Assembly (NCBI GenBank): GCA_034520215.1
Contig: JAXHNR010000002.1
Coordinates: 470,642-534,641, forward strand
Origin: Candidatus Krumholzibacteriota bacterium
GTDB taxonomy: Bacteria > Krumholzibacteriota > Krumholzibacteriia > Krumholzibacteriales > WJIX01
Direction: 5' to 3'
Length of the DNA: 64,000 nt
In this document: positions 9,666 through 18,130 of the stretch, one piece after another
Numbering within the stretch: position 1 is the stretch's first letter
How the letters are laid out: every line of letters begins with the position of its first letter
The notes under the pieces: model-generated
What the model saw: only the letters and a program-made list of their open reading frames with translations
Told to the model about the DNA's origin: nothing
Databases searched by the model: none
Translations under genes and position numbers: made by a program

Positions 9666-10405
9666 TACCTCTAAAGACAGATTCCGAAGTCGATTTGATG
9701 AGAGAGAGCTCCAAGATCCTTCGGGAAGCCTTGTTGACCGTTGGCGCGCTGGTAGAACCCGGTATTACGACAGCCAAATTGGATAGGGTCGCGGAAGAGT
9801 TTATAAGATCGAATGGTGGAGAACCTGGGTTTAAGGGTTATCAGGGGTTCCCGGCAACAATTTGCGCTTCTGTGAATTCAGAGGTTGTGCACGGCATCCC
9901 GGGTCCCAGAGAACTTAAGGAAGGGGATATAATAGGAATAGACTGTGGAGTGATTAAGGATGGGTATTATTCAGATTCAACACGGAGTTTCGCCGTTGGC
10001 CGGATCAGCCCCGAGGCGGAGAGATTAATGAAAACTACAAAAGAGGCTCTTGAAATCGGCGTCGATAAAGTAAGACCCGGCAATCATATATCGGATATAT
10101 CGCACGCTATTCAGACGCACGCGGAAGAAAATGGATACAGCGTTGTAAAACAACTCACAGGCCACGGTGTCGGGAGAGAGCTTCACGAGAACCCTCAAAT
10201 TCCTAATTTCGGGCCTCCGGGAAAAGGTCCCGTCATCAAAACGGGAATGGTTTTCGCCATCGAACCGATGCTTAACGAAGGAACTGAGGATATAATGACT
10301 TTGAAGGACGGCTGGACAATTGTTACCAGGGACGGAAGCTTGTCCTGCCATTTCGAAGATACAGTTGTCGCGACAGATGATAAACCCGAAGTTTTAACGA
10401 AGTAG
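9662..10405 (+). CDS. map: Methionine aminopeptidase, type I
   Basis: Removes the initiator Met from new proteins; 247 residues. The metal ligands of the pita-bread fold are visible: [27 protein letters not shown] (two Asp), [20 protein letters not shown] (His), [10 protein letters not shown] (Glu) and [11 protein letters not shown] (Glu). The start codon is TTG, overlapping the adk stop, so it is coupled. Gene order secY-adk-map-infA is typical. Confidence 0.97.
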   Translation: MIPLKTDSEVDLMRESSKILREALLTVGALVEPGITTAKLDRVAEEFIRSNGGEPGFKGYQGFPATICASVNSEVVHGIPGPRELKEGDIIGIDCGVIKDGYYSDSTRSFAVGRISPEAERLMKTTKEALEIGVDKVRPGNHISDISHAIQTHAEENGYSVVKQLTGHGVGRELHENPQIPNFGPPGKGPVIKTGMVFAIEPMLNEGTEDIMTLKDGWTIVTRDGSLSCHFEDTVVATDDKPEVLTK

Positions 10406-10451
10406 AGATTTTTGCTTTAAGTTTGAAAGAGGATTCAGGAAGAAGATAAAA

Positions 10452-10670
10452 ATGGTCAAACAGGAAGGAATACCGGTAGAGGGAACTGTAATAGAAGCTT
10501 TGCCGAATGCTATCTTCAGAGTTGAACTGGAGAATGAGCACGTTGTTCTCGCTCATGTTTCGGGAAAGATGAGAATGAATTTTATCAGGATTCTCCCGGG
10601 TGACAAGGTGGCACTGGAGCTTAGTGCGTATGACCTTGGACGAGGCAGGATTGTGTACCGGTATAAATAG
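10452..10670 (+). CDS. infA: Translation initiation factor IF-1
   Basis: IF-1, 72 residues, is an OB-fold protein that occupies the A site during initiation. It reads [28 protein letters not shown], with [38 protein letters not shown] at the end. A GGAAGAAG site precedes the ATG. It is followed by rpmJ and rpsM, as in most bacterial alpha operons. Confidence 0.98.
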   Translation: MVKQEGIPVEGTVIEALPNAIFRVELENEHVVLAHVSGKMRMNFIRILPGDKVALELSAYDLGRGRIVYRYK

Positions 10671-10720
10671 TAATTTGTTATTTTTTGTATTTTCGCCGAG
10701 GCATAAACGGAGAAGAAAAA

Positions 10721-10834
10721 ATGAAGGTAAGAAGTTCAGTAAAGAAAATGTGTCCGAATTGTAAAGTTATAAGACGCAGGGGTATCCTGAGAGTTATTTG
10801 CAGGGACCCTAAGCATAAGCAGCGTCAGGGGTAA
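10721..10834 (+). CDS. rpmJ: 50S ribosomal protein L36, zinc type
   Basis: A 37-residue gene starting [14 protein letters not shown] and ending DPKHKQRQG. The zinc ligands C-x2-C, C and H (CPNC, ICRDPKH) are all present, so this is the zinc-containing form. GGAGAAG stands upstream. Its place between infA and rpsM is the standard one. Confidence 0.97.
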   Translation: MKVRSSVKKMCPNCKVIRRRGILRVICRDPKHKQRQG

Positions 10835-10868
10835 AGGGAAAAACCTTGGAGAGTGAAAGGAGTATTTT

Positions 10869-11237
10869 GTGGCGCGTATAGCCGGAGTTGATATACCGGA
10901 CGATAAACATATTGGAATTGCTTTAACTTATATTCACGGAATTGGCAACTCGAGCGCGAAGAAGATTCTGGAAGATGCCGGTATCGCCTTTGATGTAAAA
11001 ACTAAGGATCTAAGAGAGGATCAGACAGTTAAGATAAGGGATATCATTGAAGATGAATATAAGGTTGAGGGCGCTTTGCGAAGTGATGTTACTCGCGGAA
11101 TTAAACGATTAATGGACATTGGGGCGTATCGCGGACTCAGGCACAGAGCGGGTTTGCCCGTTAACGGCCAGAGAACGCACACTAACGCCCGCACGCGTAA
11201 AGGCCCCCGTCATCGTCCGGGCGCTAAAAGAAAGTAA
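10869..11237 (+). CDS. rpsM: 30S ribosomal protein S13
   Basis: S13, 122 residues with a GTG start, contacts P-site tRNA and the large subunit (bridge B1). Motifs: [26 protein letters not shown], the helical [33 protein letters not shown] and a basic tail. A gtgaaaggag ribosome site precedes it. Confidence 0.98.
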   Translation: MARIAGVDIPDDKHIGIALTYIHGIGNSSAKKILEDAGIAFDVKTKDLREDQTVKIRDIIEDEYKVEGALRSDVTRGIKRLMDIGAYRGLRHRAGLPVNGQRTHTNARTRKGPRHRPGAKRK

Positions 11238-11278
11238 TCTATTTATAGATAATATCATTCGAGGAAGGAGGTTGTCAG

Positions 11279-11686
11279 TTGGCCAAACCTGGAAAGAAGG
11301 GCAAGAAACAGCAGAAGGTGAAAAAGAAGAAAAGAAAGGTAGATGCAGCGGGAATCGCGCATATTAAATCTACATTTAATAATACAATAATAACTATTAC
11401 GAATTATGACGGAGCTGTTATTAAATGGTCGAGTCCGGGCAAACTCGGCTTTAAAGGATCACGAAAAAGTACGGCGTTTGCCGCGCAGCAGACCGCTCAG
11501 GACGTTACTCGTGAAGTTGTAGCTATGGGTATGACGAAAGTGGAAGTCTGGATTAAGGGTCCCGGGCCCGGCAGAGAGCCGGCTATACGTTCCCTTAGAG
11601 CGGCGGGATTAACAGTTACTAGTATCAGGGATTGTACTCCTGTCCCTCATAATGGCGTACGGCTCAAGAAACGCAGAAGAATGTAG
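11279..11686 (+). CDS. rpsK: 30S ribosomal protein S11
   Basis: S11, 135 residues, sits on the platform near the E site. The Lys-rich start is followed by [30 protein letters not shown]. The C-terminal part is [22 protein letters not shown]. The start codon is TTG behind a strong AGGAAGGAGG site. Length is near the family norm. Confidence 0.98.
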   Translation: MAKPGKKGKKQQKVKKKKRKVDAAGIAHIKSTFNNTIITITNYDGAVIKWSSPGKLGFKGSRKSTAFAAQQTAQDVTREVVAMGMTKVEVWIKGPGPGREPAIRSLRAAGLTVTSIRDCTPVPHNGVRLKKRRRM

Positions 11687-11780
11687 TTAATTTTGATGAG
11701 TGCCGGGTTAATCCCGTCACTTTAATTGATATTGAATAATTTGATGATATACGGATCGAAATTCAGGGAGGTATTATTAA

Positions 11781-12410
11781 ATGGCAAGGTATACTGGCCC
11801 CAAATGTAAATTATGCCGAAGAGAGGGAACAAAGCTCTTTCTTAAAGGGGACCGTTGTTACTCTGATCGTTGTGCTCTTGAAAAGAGGAATTATCCTCCG
11901 GGAGAACATGGAAGAATGAGATACAGACGCAGGAGTAATTACAGGCTCCAGCTTAGAGAAAAACAGAAATTACGTCGTCTCTACCAGCTCCTTGAGCGGA
12001 AATTTCATAACTATTTCAAGACCGCTGACAGTATGAAAGGTGTTACCGGGGAGAATTTGCTGATACTCCTTGAGACGAGACTTGACAACCTTATTTATAG
12101 AATGGGCTTTGCGCCGTCACGCGCGATGGCCAGACAGCTTGTGCTTCATAATCATATAGAAGTAAACGGGAAGAGAGTAAATATACCGTCTTATCGGGTA
12201 AAAGTTGGTGACAGGATAGCTCCAAGGGAAAAGAGCAGAAGTCTGCTTGTTATTGAAGAATCACTCAAGACGTACGGAAGCAGGGAGCATGTTCCTTATG
12301 TTTCAGTAGATGTCAACAAAAAAGAAGGCGTTTATGTTGAGGAACCCACAAGAGACTTGATCCCTGTGCCTATATCTGAGAATTTGATTGTGGAGCTGTA
12401 TTCAAAGTAA
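11781..12410 (+). CDS. rpsD: 30S ribosomal protein S4
   Basis: S4, 209 residues, is a primary 16S-binding protein and assembly initiator. It has an N-terminal Cys-containing zinc-finger-like region (KCKLCRREG...CYSDRCALEKRNYPPGEHG) and an S4 RNA-binding domain (LDNLIYRMGFAPSRAMARQLVLHNHIEVNGKRVNIPSYRVKVGD). The four Cys suggest the zinc-binding S4 form. The usual rpsK-rpsD-rpoA order holds. Confidence 0.98.
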   Translation: MARYTGPKCKLCRREGTKLFLKGDRCYSDRCALEKRNYPPGEHGRMRYRRRSNYRLQLREKQKLRRLYQLLERKFHNYFKTADSMKGVTGENLLILLETRLDNLIYRMGFAPSRAMARQLVLHNHIEVNGKRVNIPSYRVKVGDRIAPREKSRSLLVIEESLKTYGSREHVPYVSVDVNKKEGVYVEEPTRDLIPVPISENLIVELYSK

Positions 12411-12487
12411 TTTACTGTAATTTTTCCACATAGTTGTTTGCGAACAGACAGGTGTGTGTTTGCTTACCCTGCAAGGAGGAAGATTTA

Positions 12488-13492
12488 ATGAAATGGCGCA
12501 ACCTTTTAATGCCAAAGGAAGTCGAAATAGATGAATCGGTTTCAACTCCTACTTTCGGAAGATTCAGGATTGAACCCTTCGAGAGAGGTTTCGGGTATAC
12601 TATTGGAAATGGTCTTCGGAGAACCCTGATTTCTTCCATCCAGGGGGCGGCTGTAGTAGCTGTGAAAATCGACGGTGTCAGGCATGAATTTGATACAATT
12701 AAAGGGGTTAAAGAGGATGTAACGGATATTGTTCTTAACCTGAAACAATTAATACCTGTTATGCATTGTGACGAGCCGAAATTCCTGACTCTGGAAACAA
12801 AGAAAAAAGGAGAAATCACGGCTGCCGATATTAAAGCTGACGGAGATATTGAGATACTTAACAAAGATCTTCTGATTGCTACTGTTACAGAAGAAATTCC
12901 ACTGAAAATGGAAATTCTGGTTGGTCACGGACGCGGGTATGTTTCATCAGAAATGCACAATCTTGATGATTATGAGATAGGGCTTATACCTATGGATGCC
13001 ACTTTCAGTCCAATTATCAAGGTTGATTATGAAGTTAAGGATACACGTGTTGGACAGAAAATCGACTTTGATCGTTTAACTCTTGATATACATACAGACG
13101 GAAGCGTTACACCGCAAGACGCTCTTGGATTCGCGGCTAAGATTCTAAAGGATCACTTCCTGATGTTTATTCATTTTGACGAAGAACCGTTTGAAGAAGA
13201 GGAAGTTGAAGAAGTAGATGAAGAGCTGTTGAACATGAGAGAACTCTTTAACAGGAGTGTTGAAGAACTCGAATTGTCGGTAAGATCTTCTAATTGTCTG
13301 AAAGCGGCTAAAATCGAAACCCTTGGCGAGTTAGTAAGAAAATCTGAAAGCGAAATGCTTAAGTATCGTAATTTTGGACGCAAGAGTTTAAGAGAAATAA
13401 CAGATATTCTCGATGGAATGGATCTTCATCTGGGAATGGATGTTGATAATATTATGGGGGATGATGAAAATACGAAAGGGGAGAAGAAGTAA
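12488..13492 (+). CDS. rpoA: DNA-directed RNA polymerase subunit alpha
   Basis: RpoA, 334 residues. The N-terminal domain ([30 protein letters not shown]) dimerises and scaffolds RNA polymerase. The C-terminal domain ([23 protein letters not shown]...[15 protein letters not shown] type) binds UP elements and activators. A strong AAGGAGG site 8 bases before the ATG at 12488 fixes the start; the in-frame TTG at 12434 is unsupported. An Asp/Glu-rich linker joins the domains at about residues 235-250. Confidence 0.97.
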   Translation: MKWRNLLMPKEVEIDESVSTPTFGRFRIEPFERGFGYTIGNGLRRTLISSIQGAAVVAVKIDGVRHEFDTIKGVKEDVTDIVLNLKQLIPVMHCDEPKFLTLETKKKGEITAADIKADGDIEILNKDLLIATVTEEIPLKMEILVGHGRGYVSSEMHNLDDYEIGLIPMDATFSPIIKVDYEVKDTRVGQKIDFDRLTLDIHTDGSVTPQDALGFAAKILKDHFLMFIHFDEEPFEEEEVEEVDEELLNMRELFNRSVEELELSVRSSNCLKAAKIETLGELVRKSESEMLKYRNFGRKSLREITDILDGMDLHLGMDVDNIMGDDENTKGEKK

Positions 13493-14073
13493 TGCGTCAT
13501 AATCACGATCGTAGATCTCTAAACAGAACCGCTTCTCATCGGAAAGCTATGTTGAGAAATATGGTAACCTCACTTTTTAAGAGTGAAAGGATTAGAACAA
13601 CACCAGCCAAAGCTAAAGAAGCTAGAAGGGTGGCGGAACATTTAATTACATTCGCCAAGCGCGGGGATATCTCGGCGAGACGGCAGGCGGCAAAAACCGT
13701 TAAGGAAGCAGATGTTCTAAGAAAGCTTTTTGATGATATAGGTCCCCGTTTTGCCGACAGGCAGGGCGGCTATACCCGTATTCTCAGGCTTGTCAATCGT
13801 CCCGGAGATAATGCCGATATGGTTTTGCTCGAACTTCTCAAAGCTGATGAAAAGAAACGCGGAAAGAAGAAGTCAATGAAAAAGTACCATAAGGTTGACG
13901 TTCCGGAAAATCCTCTGGCAGCTCAGGAGAAAAAATCCAGCAAAGAAGATAAAAAGGGCCAATCCCAAGATAGTGATAAAGAAGAAAAGCCGGTTGAAGA
14001 AGAAAAAAAAGAGCAGCCGGATAAGGATAAAGACAAGTCAGTGGGAAAGGAAGAGGGAGAGGGAAAAGAATAA
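13492..14073 (+). CDS. rplQ: 50S ribosomal protein L17 with long charged tail
   Basis: L17, 193 residues. The first 120 or so are canonical: [37 protein letters not shown]...[25 protein letters not shown]. About 65 further residues are almost only Lys, Glu, Asp, Ser and Gln, predicted disordered, and are not part of the usual family. The start shares a base with the rpoA stop (TAATG). It is the last gene of the ribosomal run; the next gene is on the opposite strand. Confidence 0.97.
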   Translation: MRHNHDRRSLNRTASHRKAMLRNMVTSLFKSERIRTTPAKAKEARRVAEHLITFAKRGDISARRQAAKTVKEADVLRKLFDDIGPRFADRQGGYTRILRLVNRPGDNADMVLLELLKADEKKRGKKKSMKKYHKVDVPENPLAAQEKKSSKEDKKGQSQDSDKEEKPVEEEKKEQPDKDKDKSVGKEEGEGKE

Positions 14074-14128
14074 GGTCGGTTATTCCCTTCAATCTGTCAT
14101 AATCATCCTTAAATCTATCAAGCCCATT

Positions 14129-14344
14129 CTACTCGGCTGATTCATCGAGCCGTTTGGTGCGGGCAGAAGCTGAATCAGAGACGGCGATGGCCTTGCCAAC
14201 CGCTTTTGCTCCCGGAAGGGCAGATTCTGAAAGAACGCTGTCTTTTTCAGCGCGGTTGAGTTTCTTTTCTTGAGTTCCGGATGATTTATCTCCGCAGGCG
14301 CTAAAAGCAATAACGGCAAACAACACAAAAAAGAACCTTGTCAT
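14129..14344 (-). CDS. Small predicted lipoprotein of unknown function
   Basis: A 71-residue product starting MTRFFFVLFAVIAFSACGDKSSG. A hydrophobic signal peptide ends in the lipobox FSAC, so the mature protein should be lipidated at the Cys. The rest (about 50 residues) is Ala/Ser/Lys-rich with no domain I recognise. AAGGAGG stands 6 bases before the ATG at 14344; an in-frame TTG at 14362 is poorer. The gene is convergent with rplQ. The conserved end of repeat element A lies 90 bases upstream of the start. Confidence 0.7.
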   Translation of the reverse strand: MTRFFFVLFAVIAFSACGDKSSGTQEKKLNRAEKDSVLSESALPGAKAVGKAIAVSDSASARTKRLDESAE

Positions 14345-14414
14345 CTTCTTCCTCCTTTTCAAATCATAGGATCATCGTAAACATGAGGTAACCTTACAAT
14401 GTCAGTTTGAGTAA

Positions 14415-14420
14415 TGTCCA
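14415..14420 (-). promoter_or_regulatory. Possible -35 hexamer for the small lipoprotein gene
   Basis: On the minus strand TGGACA stands 13 bases from the conserved end of element A. A weak -10 candidate (TGTAAG, about 14393-14398) lies 17 bases further on. It is listed because the distance repeats at other copies of the element; on its own it would not be called. Confidence 0.35.
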
Positions 14421-14433
14421 TATCTGTTATTTT

Positions 14434-14719
14434 TGGAGTTTCCCCAATTATTACATATAATTTGTATATCCGGCTATTGGCATTGTCAAAATCACTGTCG
14501 ATTTTCCCAGCGAGAAAATCGCAGTTCCCGCTCTCAGACTCGCTCTTTCCCATTTCCTTTGAAGGAAATGGGAAAACCATGCCCGCTCGTCTTCCGAGAG
14601 GGTTTTGCTATGCCAATAGCCGGATAAAAACTAAGTATCAATGCCATTTGTCACTACAGATAATCACCCTGTAACTTTGCCGTTACTAAAATATTCCTAT
14701 GATATTCGTGGAATGTCCA
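14434..14719. mobile_element. Dispersed inverted-repeat element, copy A (complete, subfamily alpha)
   Basis: A 286-bp non-coding element. The left end is TGGAGTTTCCCC (conserved end) and the right end a degraded GTGGAATGTCCA. It is flanked by a direct repeat, CTGTTATTT at 14424-14432 and 14721-14729, consistent with a target-site duplication. Inner inverted repeats of 17 bp lie at 14467-14483 and 14610-14626. The core contains hairpin I at 14499-14521 (8-bp stem, loop CCAGCGA), hairpin II at 14546-14575 (14-bp stem) and a small hairpin III near 14590-14600. Order from the conserved end: I-II-III. There is no coding capacity beyond short chance frames. Confidence 0.85.
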
Positions 14720-14789
14720 ACTGTTATTTCTTTGACAGCACAGGGGAACTTTCGTATTCTTAAAAAAAGTTATTGAAGAAGGAAGTGAT

Positions 14790-15311
14790 ATGTCTTCTAC
14801 GAAACAGCTCGAAAAGATACTCAGGACGGCGATAGAAGTAGAGATTAACGGTATGGCAACCTTCAAGAATCTTGCCGATAAGACTGAGAATGAAAACGGC
14901 AAGAAGATGTTTCAACAGTTGGCCAAAGATGAAATAGAACACAGAGAAATATTGGAGAAACAGCTCGAACATCTGACTGAGAGCGGGAAGTGGAAAGAAA
15001 TTGAAATACCCCAGTCAAAAGTGGCATCACTAATTCCGAAGGTCAGAGAAAAACAGATCAAAACGAAAGGAAAAGCAAAGCTGGGAGAAATAGACGCCCT
15101 TAACACAGCTCTGGACCTTGAAAGTAAAGCCGCGGGATTTTTCAGGGAACAGGCTGATAAAGTGAGTGATTCTCGGGCTAAAGAGATGTTTTTACGCCTG
15201 GCTGAATGGGAAGATTCACATTTCGATCTAATTCAGGCTGAGCTTGATTCTGTAAATAATTCAGGGGTCTGGTTTGGTGTTCCCGCTTTTCGAATGGACG
15301 GTCAATATTAA
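14790..15311 (+). CDS. Ferritin-like diiron protein (rubrerythrin-type, no rubredoxin domain)
   Basis: 173 residues forming two helical halves. Glu and E-x-x-H pairs expected of a diiron site are visible: AIEVEINGMATF...LAKDEIEHREIL in the first half and LDLESKAAGFF...LAEWEDSHFDLI in the second. This is the pattern of rubrerythrin-like ferritin-fold proteins, which often act in peroxide reduction or iron handling. There is no C-terminal CxxC rubredoxin domain. GAAGGAAG precedes the ATG. It stands alone between repeat element A and a small inverted repeat. Substrate is not shown by the sequence. Confidence 0.85.
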   Translation: MSSTKQLEKILRTAIEVEINGMATFKNLADKTENENGKKMFQQLAKDEIEHREILEKQLEHLTESGKWKEIEIPQSKVASLIPKVREKQIKTKGKAKLGEIDALNTALDLESKAAGFFREQADKVSDSRAKEMFLRLAEWEDSHFDLIQAELDSVNNSGVWFGVPAFRMDGQY

Positions 15312-15314
15312 GTT

Positions 15315-15423
15315 TATAATTATAGAAGCCGCCTCCGCTTAAAGACCACTGCTAAAGATGGAAAGCAGATTGTCATTACCTCAATTGGGGGCATAAAGCG
15401 TATCTTTCCTTTCTATAATTATA
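15315..15423. repeat. 109-bp segment bounded by a 13-bp inverted repeat
   Basis: TATAATTATAGAA at 15315-15327 is repeated inverted as TTCTATAATTATA at 15411-15423, just downstream of the ferritin-like gene. The enclosed 83 bases show no gene. It could be a transcript-end structure or a remnant of a small element. It is not related to the dispersed TGGAGTTTCCCC family as far as I can see. Confidence 0.5.
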
Positions 15424-15498
15424 GTTTCCATTGAGAGCGGGATTTAGAGTATTTGTAGTCTTTCACAGGTTTGCTTATTCCGCGCGGTTCAACAGCCG

Positions 15499-15513
15499 TA
15501 TACCGCCGGTATA
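15499..15513. promoter_or_regulatory. Palindrome upstream of the AEC permease gene
   Basis: TATACC-GCC-GGTATA is a perfect 6-bp inverted repeat about 97 bases before the permease start. It has the form of an operator for a dimeric regulator, but no regulator gene is adjacent and it occurs only once in the window. Confidence 0.35.
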
Positions 15514-15609
15514 TTAAAATGGCGCAATTTATTTGAAGGGAGTTGGGAAAACCTGTATCTTTAAGAAGTTTGAACCTTTCCGGAAGATTAAAACTTTAAG
15601 GTTGCAGCA

Positions 15610-16557
15610 ATGATAGTTACAAATGTTGTCCTCCCGGTATTTTTTGTCATTTTCCTGGGGCTGTTACTAAGAAGGCTGGGAAAAGTAGATGAGAGAGTAT
15701 TTTCGCGTACTCAGCTCTATGTGCTGACTCCGGCGCTTATATTTGTGGCAATGACGGGCAGTGATGCGGAGATCTCCATTCTTCTCAGGGTTTTATTCTT
15801 TGTGGCTTCATTATCTGTGATTCTCCTGGCCGCAGCTCAGGCAGTTGGATTCTTATTCAAGGAGGATAAAGTTACAAGGAATGCTATTTCCCTTGCCGCC
15901 ATGTTTTCCAACAGCGGATTCTACGGCATACCTGTTTGCATGCTGGCCTTCGGAGAGGAAGGGGTTGTTTATGCCGCTATCTTTGTTGCCGGGTCTTCCA
16001 CGGTTCAGTCGACTCTGGGCATATTCGTCGCAAATGCCGGGAAAAAGAAGATTTCAAAGGCAATAGGTGCTGTATTCAAGGTGCCTATGATTTATGCTAT
16101 AATAATTTCGAAGTTGCTTCTTAATTTTAATTTACTTCCTCCTGAACCCTTCATGAAAATGATTGATATGCTGGGTCATTCGGCGATTCCACTCGGACTC
16201 CTGCTGCTCGGCATGCAGCTTGAAAAGATAATTTTCGAGAGATTCGCGGGGTTGGGGGGATATGCCGATCAGGTTAATCCCGTTGATCGGAGAAAAGAGC
16301 TATTTCAGGGCACTGCCGCTGCCGTGATAAAGATAGGCGGAGGATTTGCGGCGGCACTTCTTCTCTGTGAAATTTTCGGTTTTGATTCACTCATCAGGAA
16401 GGTGCTTATCGTTGAAGCGTCGATGCCGACCGCTGTAAACGCCGTTGTAATGGCAACGGAGTTCGATTGCAGGCCGGAGATAGTTACCGTGGGTATTCTC
16501 ACGGCAACTGTCGCCAGTATAGCTACTATAACCATGGTATTGAATTATTTGATCTGA
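15610..16557 (+). CDS. AEC-family transporter (auxin efflux carrier / malate permease type)
   Basis: 315 residues with about ten hydrophobic helices in two halves. The beginning MIVTNVVLPVFFVIFLGLLLRRLGKVDE, the internal ISLAAMFSNSGFYGIPVC and the C-terminal VEASMPTAVNAVVMATEFDCRPEIVTVGILTATV are typical of AEC permeases, where the NxGFxGxP and MP-A-A motifs are conserved. Family members move dicarboxylates or other organic anions. It lies 47 bases before a GlcE/GlcF-like oxidase pair, so a 2-hydroxyacid such as glycolate or lactate is a reasonable substrate guess. There is no clear ribosome site (gttgcagcaATG). Confidence 0.88.
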   Translation: MIVTNVVLPVFFVIFLGLLLRRLGKVDERVFSRTQLYVLTPALIFVAMTGSDAEISILLRVLFFVASLSVILLAAAQAVGFLFKEDKVTRNAISLAAMFSNSGFYGIPVCMLAFGEEGVVYAAIFVAGSSTVQSTLGIFVANAGKKKISKAIGAVFKVPMIYAIIISKLLLNFNLLPPEPFMKMIDMLGHSAIPLGLLLLGMQLEKIIFERFAGLGGYADQVNPVDRRKELFQGTAAAVIKIGGGFAAALLLCEIFGFDSLIRKVLIVEASMPTAVNAVVMATEFDCRPEIVTVGILTATVASIATITMVLNYLI

Positions 16558-16604
16558 ATGGTTCAGCCCCACCTATCAGGCTGTGATGAAGCTGAAGAAA
16601 GAAT

Positions 16605-18092
16605 GTGGTTCATTTGAACATACCCCGAGAGCGGAATCTGCTTTTGTATAATCCTGTCAGTACCTCTGAGACGGTCCGTTTTTTCAAATTGTGCGCGAGG
16701 TTAAAGAAAGATAAGTGTAATCTGCAAGTGCTCATAGATTCAGGCGGTTATTTTAATCGCCTTAAAAACGGCAAAATAATAATTATCAAAGATATAGATG
16801 AAATTGAAGATTTTGCGCGGAATGGAGAAATAGTAATTGCGGTATCTCAAGCCGGCATGAAGCGAATACTTGATATTTCAGAAGAAGATATGCTTGCTGT
16901 GACCGAAGGGGGTTTGGGAGTTTCCGAGTTTATAAAGGAAATAAGCGAAAAGGGATTATTCTTCCCGCTGGGTACTCCTCTCTACGACAATATTACAATG
17001 GCACAACTGGTTGACGAAGGATTCGTATCTGATCTTGACAGCGGATACGGCAATCTGCGCGAATACATCCTTTCGCTGGATATAGTGACTTCTGCGGGAG
17101 AGGTGATTTCTTCCGGCTCGCGTTCAGTAAAGGATGTGGCGGGTTATAATATAACGGGATTCGTCTACGGGGCGATGGGAAGATGCGGGCTTATTACAAG
17201 GGTTACCTCTAAACTATTACCAGCTTATGAAAGTACTGAATTAATTTACTGGAGGGGAAAGGCGCTAACTCTTGAAGAGCTTTCTTCAAAGATAATATTT
17301 GAAATCGGATCTGTGTGCCAGACGATATATCATTCAGCCTCGCTCCGGCTTATCGAAGGAGAAGAGAAACGCCCAAGCGGGGTAAAATCCCTGAAGAAAC
17401 AATACGCCGGGGAAAGGATATTAAGCGATGACGCTGTTCTTGCGGTTCGGCTGGAAAGTGAGAGCATGGATGCCCTTGAACGCTCTGAGGATGCTATAGA
17501 AAAGACTGTTATTTTAAATAGCCTGGAGGTTGAAAAGTTTTATTACAAAGGCCGGTTTTCCGGAAGGGATATTATTGAAGGGTTATTTAACGCTGAGGAA
17601 GAATATGCCGCGGTAATTCATATTTCTTTCACCCCCCGGTCGGATATCGATATACCCGCGGGATCCATTGCCTGGGAAAATATGCATCCCGGGAGAATCC
17701 ACTATCTTATTCCTTGCCGTGAAGATACAAGGTTCTCAGATTTGAGGGATACGCCTGCTGTCCGTTATCTAAGGAAAGAGAGTGTGTCGGGATTGAGAGC
17801 TGAATGTATCGTGCCAAAAGGAGATTTTCTGGAAAAAGTGGCAATTGGTGACTGGAGGCTGGCCGAACACATATTTAATTCGAAAGATGGCGGCGATGTT
17901 AAGATTGTTGAAATAATTAGAGGTACTTCTTTCTACTTTCAAAGCGGCATCGGGATAGAACAAGAAGGATTTACCGGAAAAGACGCGTATTTGCCGTTTG
18001 GCGGCAGTGAAGAAAACAGAGAGGGTCTGCTTGAATTAAATCAAAGTCTTCTTCGCCTGTTTGATCCCGGAAGGGTGATTACAGCTAAGTAG
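16605..18092 (+). CDS. FAD-binding subunit of a GlcE/GlcD-like 2-hydroxyacid dehydrogenase
   Basis: 495 residues. The N-terminal half matches the FAD-binding type 4 (PCMH) fold: VIAVSQAGMKRILDI, VTEGGLGVSEFI, FFPLGTPLYDN, then the conserved block LDIVTSAGEVISSGSRSVKDVAGYNITGFVYGAMGRCGLITRVTSKLLP. The C-terminus resembles the FAD-linked oxidase cap, ending LLRLFDPGRVI. It lacks a clear ANAGG segment, so it is closer to GlcE than GlcD. It is followed after 38 bases by an Fe-S subunit, forming a probable membrane-associated oxidase. The starts at 16605 (TTG or similar) or a later codon cannot be separated well. Confidence 0.85.
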   Translation: MVHLNIPRERNLLLYNPVSTSETVRFFKLCARLKKDKCNLQVLIDSGGYFNRLKNGKIIIIKDIDEIEDFARNGEIVIAVSQAGMKRILDISEEDMLAVTEGGLGVSEFIKEISEKGLFFPLGTPLYDNITMAQLVDEGFVSDLDSGYGNLREYILSLDIVTSAGEVISSGSRSVKDVAGYNITGFVYGAMGRCGLITRVTSKLLPAYESTELIYWRGKALTLEELSSKIIFEIGSVCQTIYHSASLRLIEGEEKRPSGVKSLKKQYAGERILSDDAVLAVRLESESMDALERSEDAIEKTVILNSLEVEKFYYKGRFSGRDIIEGLFNAEEEYAAVIHISFTPRSDIDIPAGSIAWENMHPGRIHYLIPCREDTRFSDLRDTPAVRYLRKESVSGLRAECIVPKGDFLEKVAIGDWRLAEHIFNSKDGGDVKIVEIIRGTSFYFQSGIGIEQEGFTGKDAYLPFGGSEENREGLLELNQSLLRLFDPGRVITAK

Positions 18093-18130
18093 CTTAAGGC
18101 CGGTTATTACAACACGGGGGAGCTGTTTTT

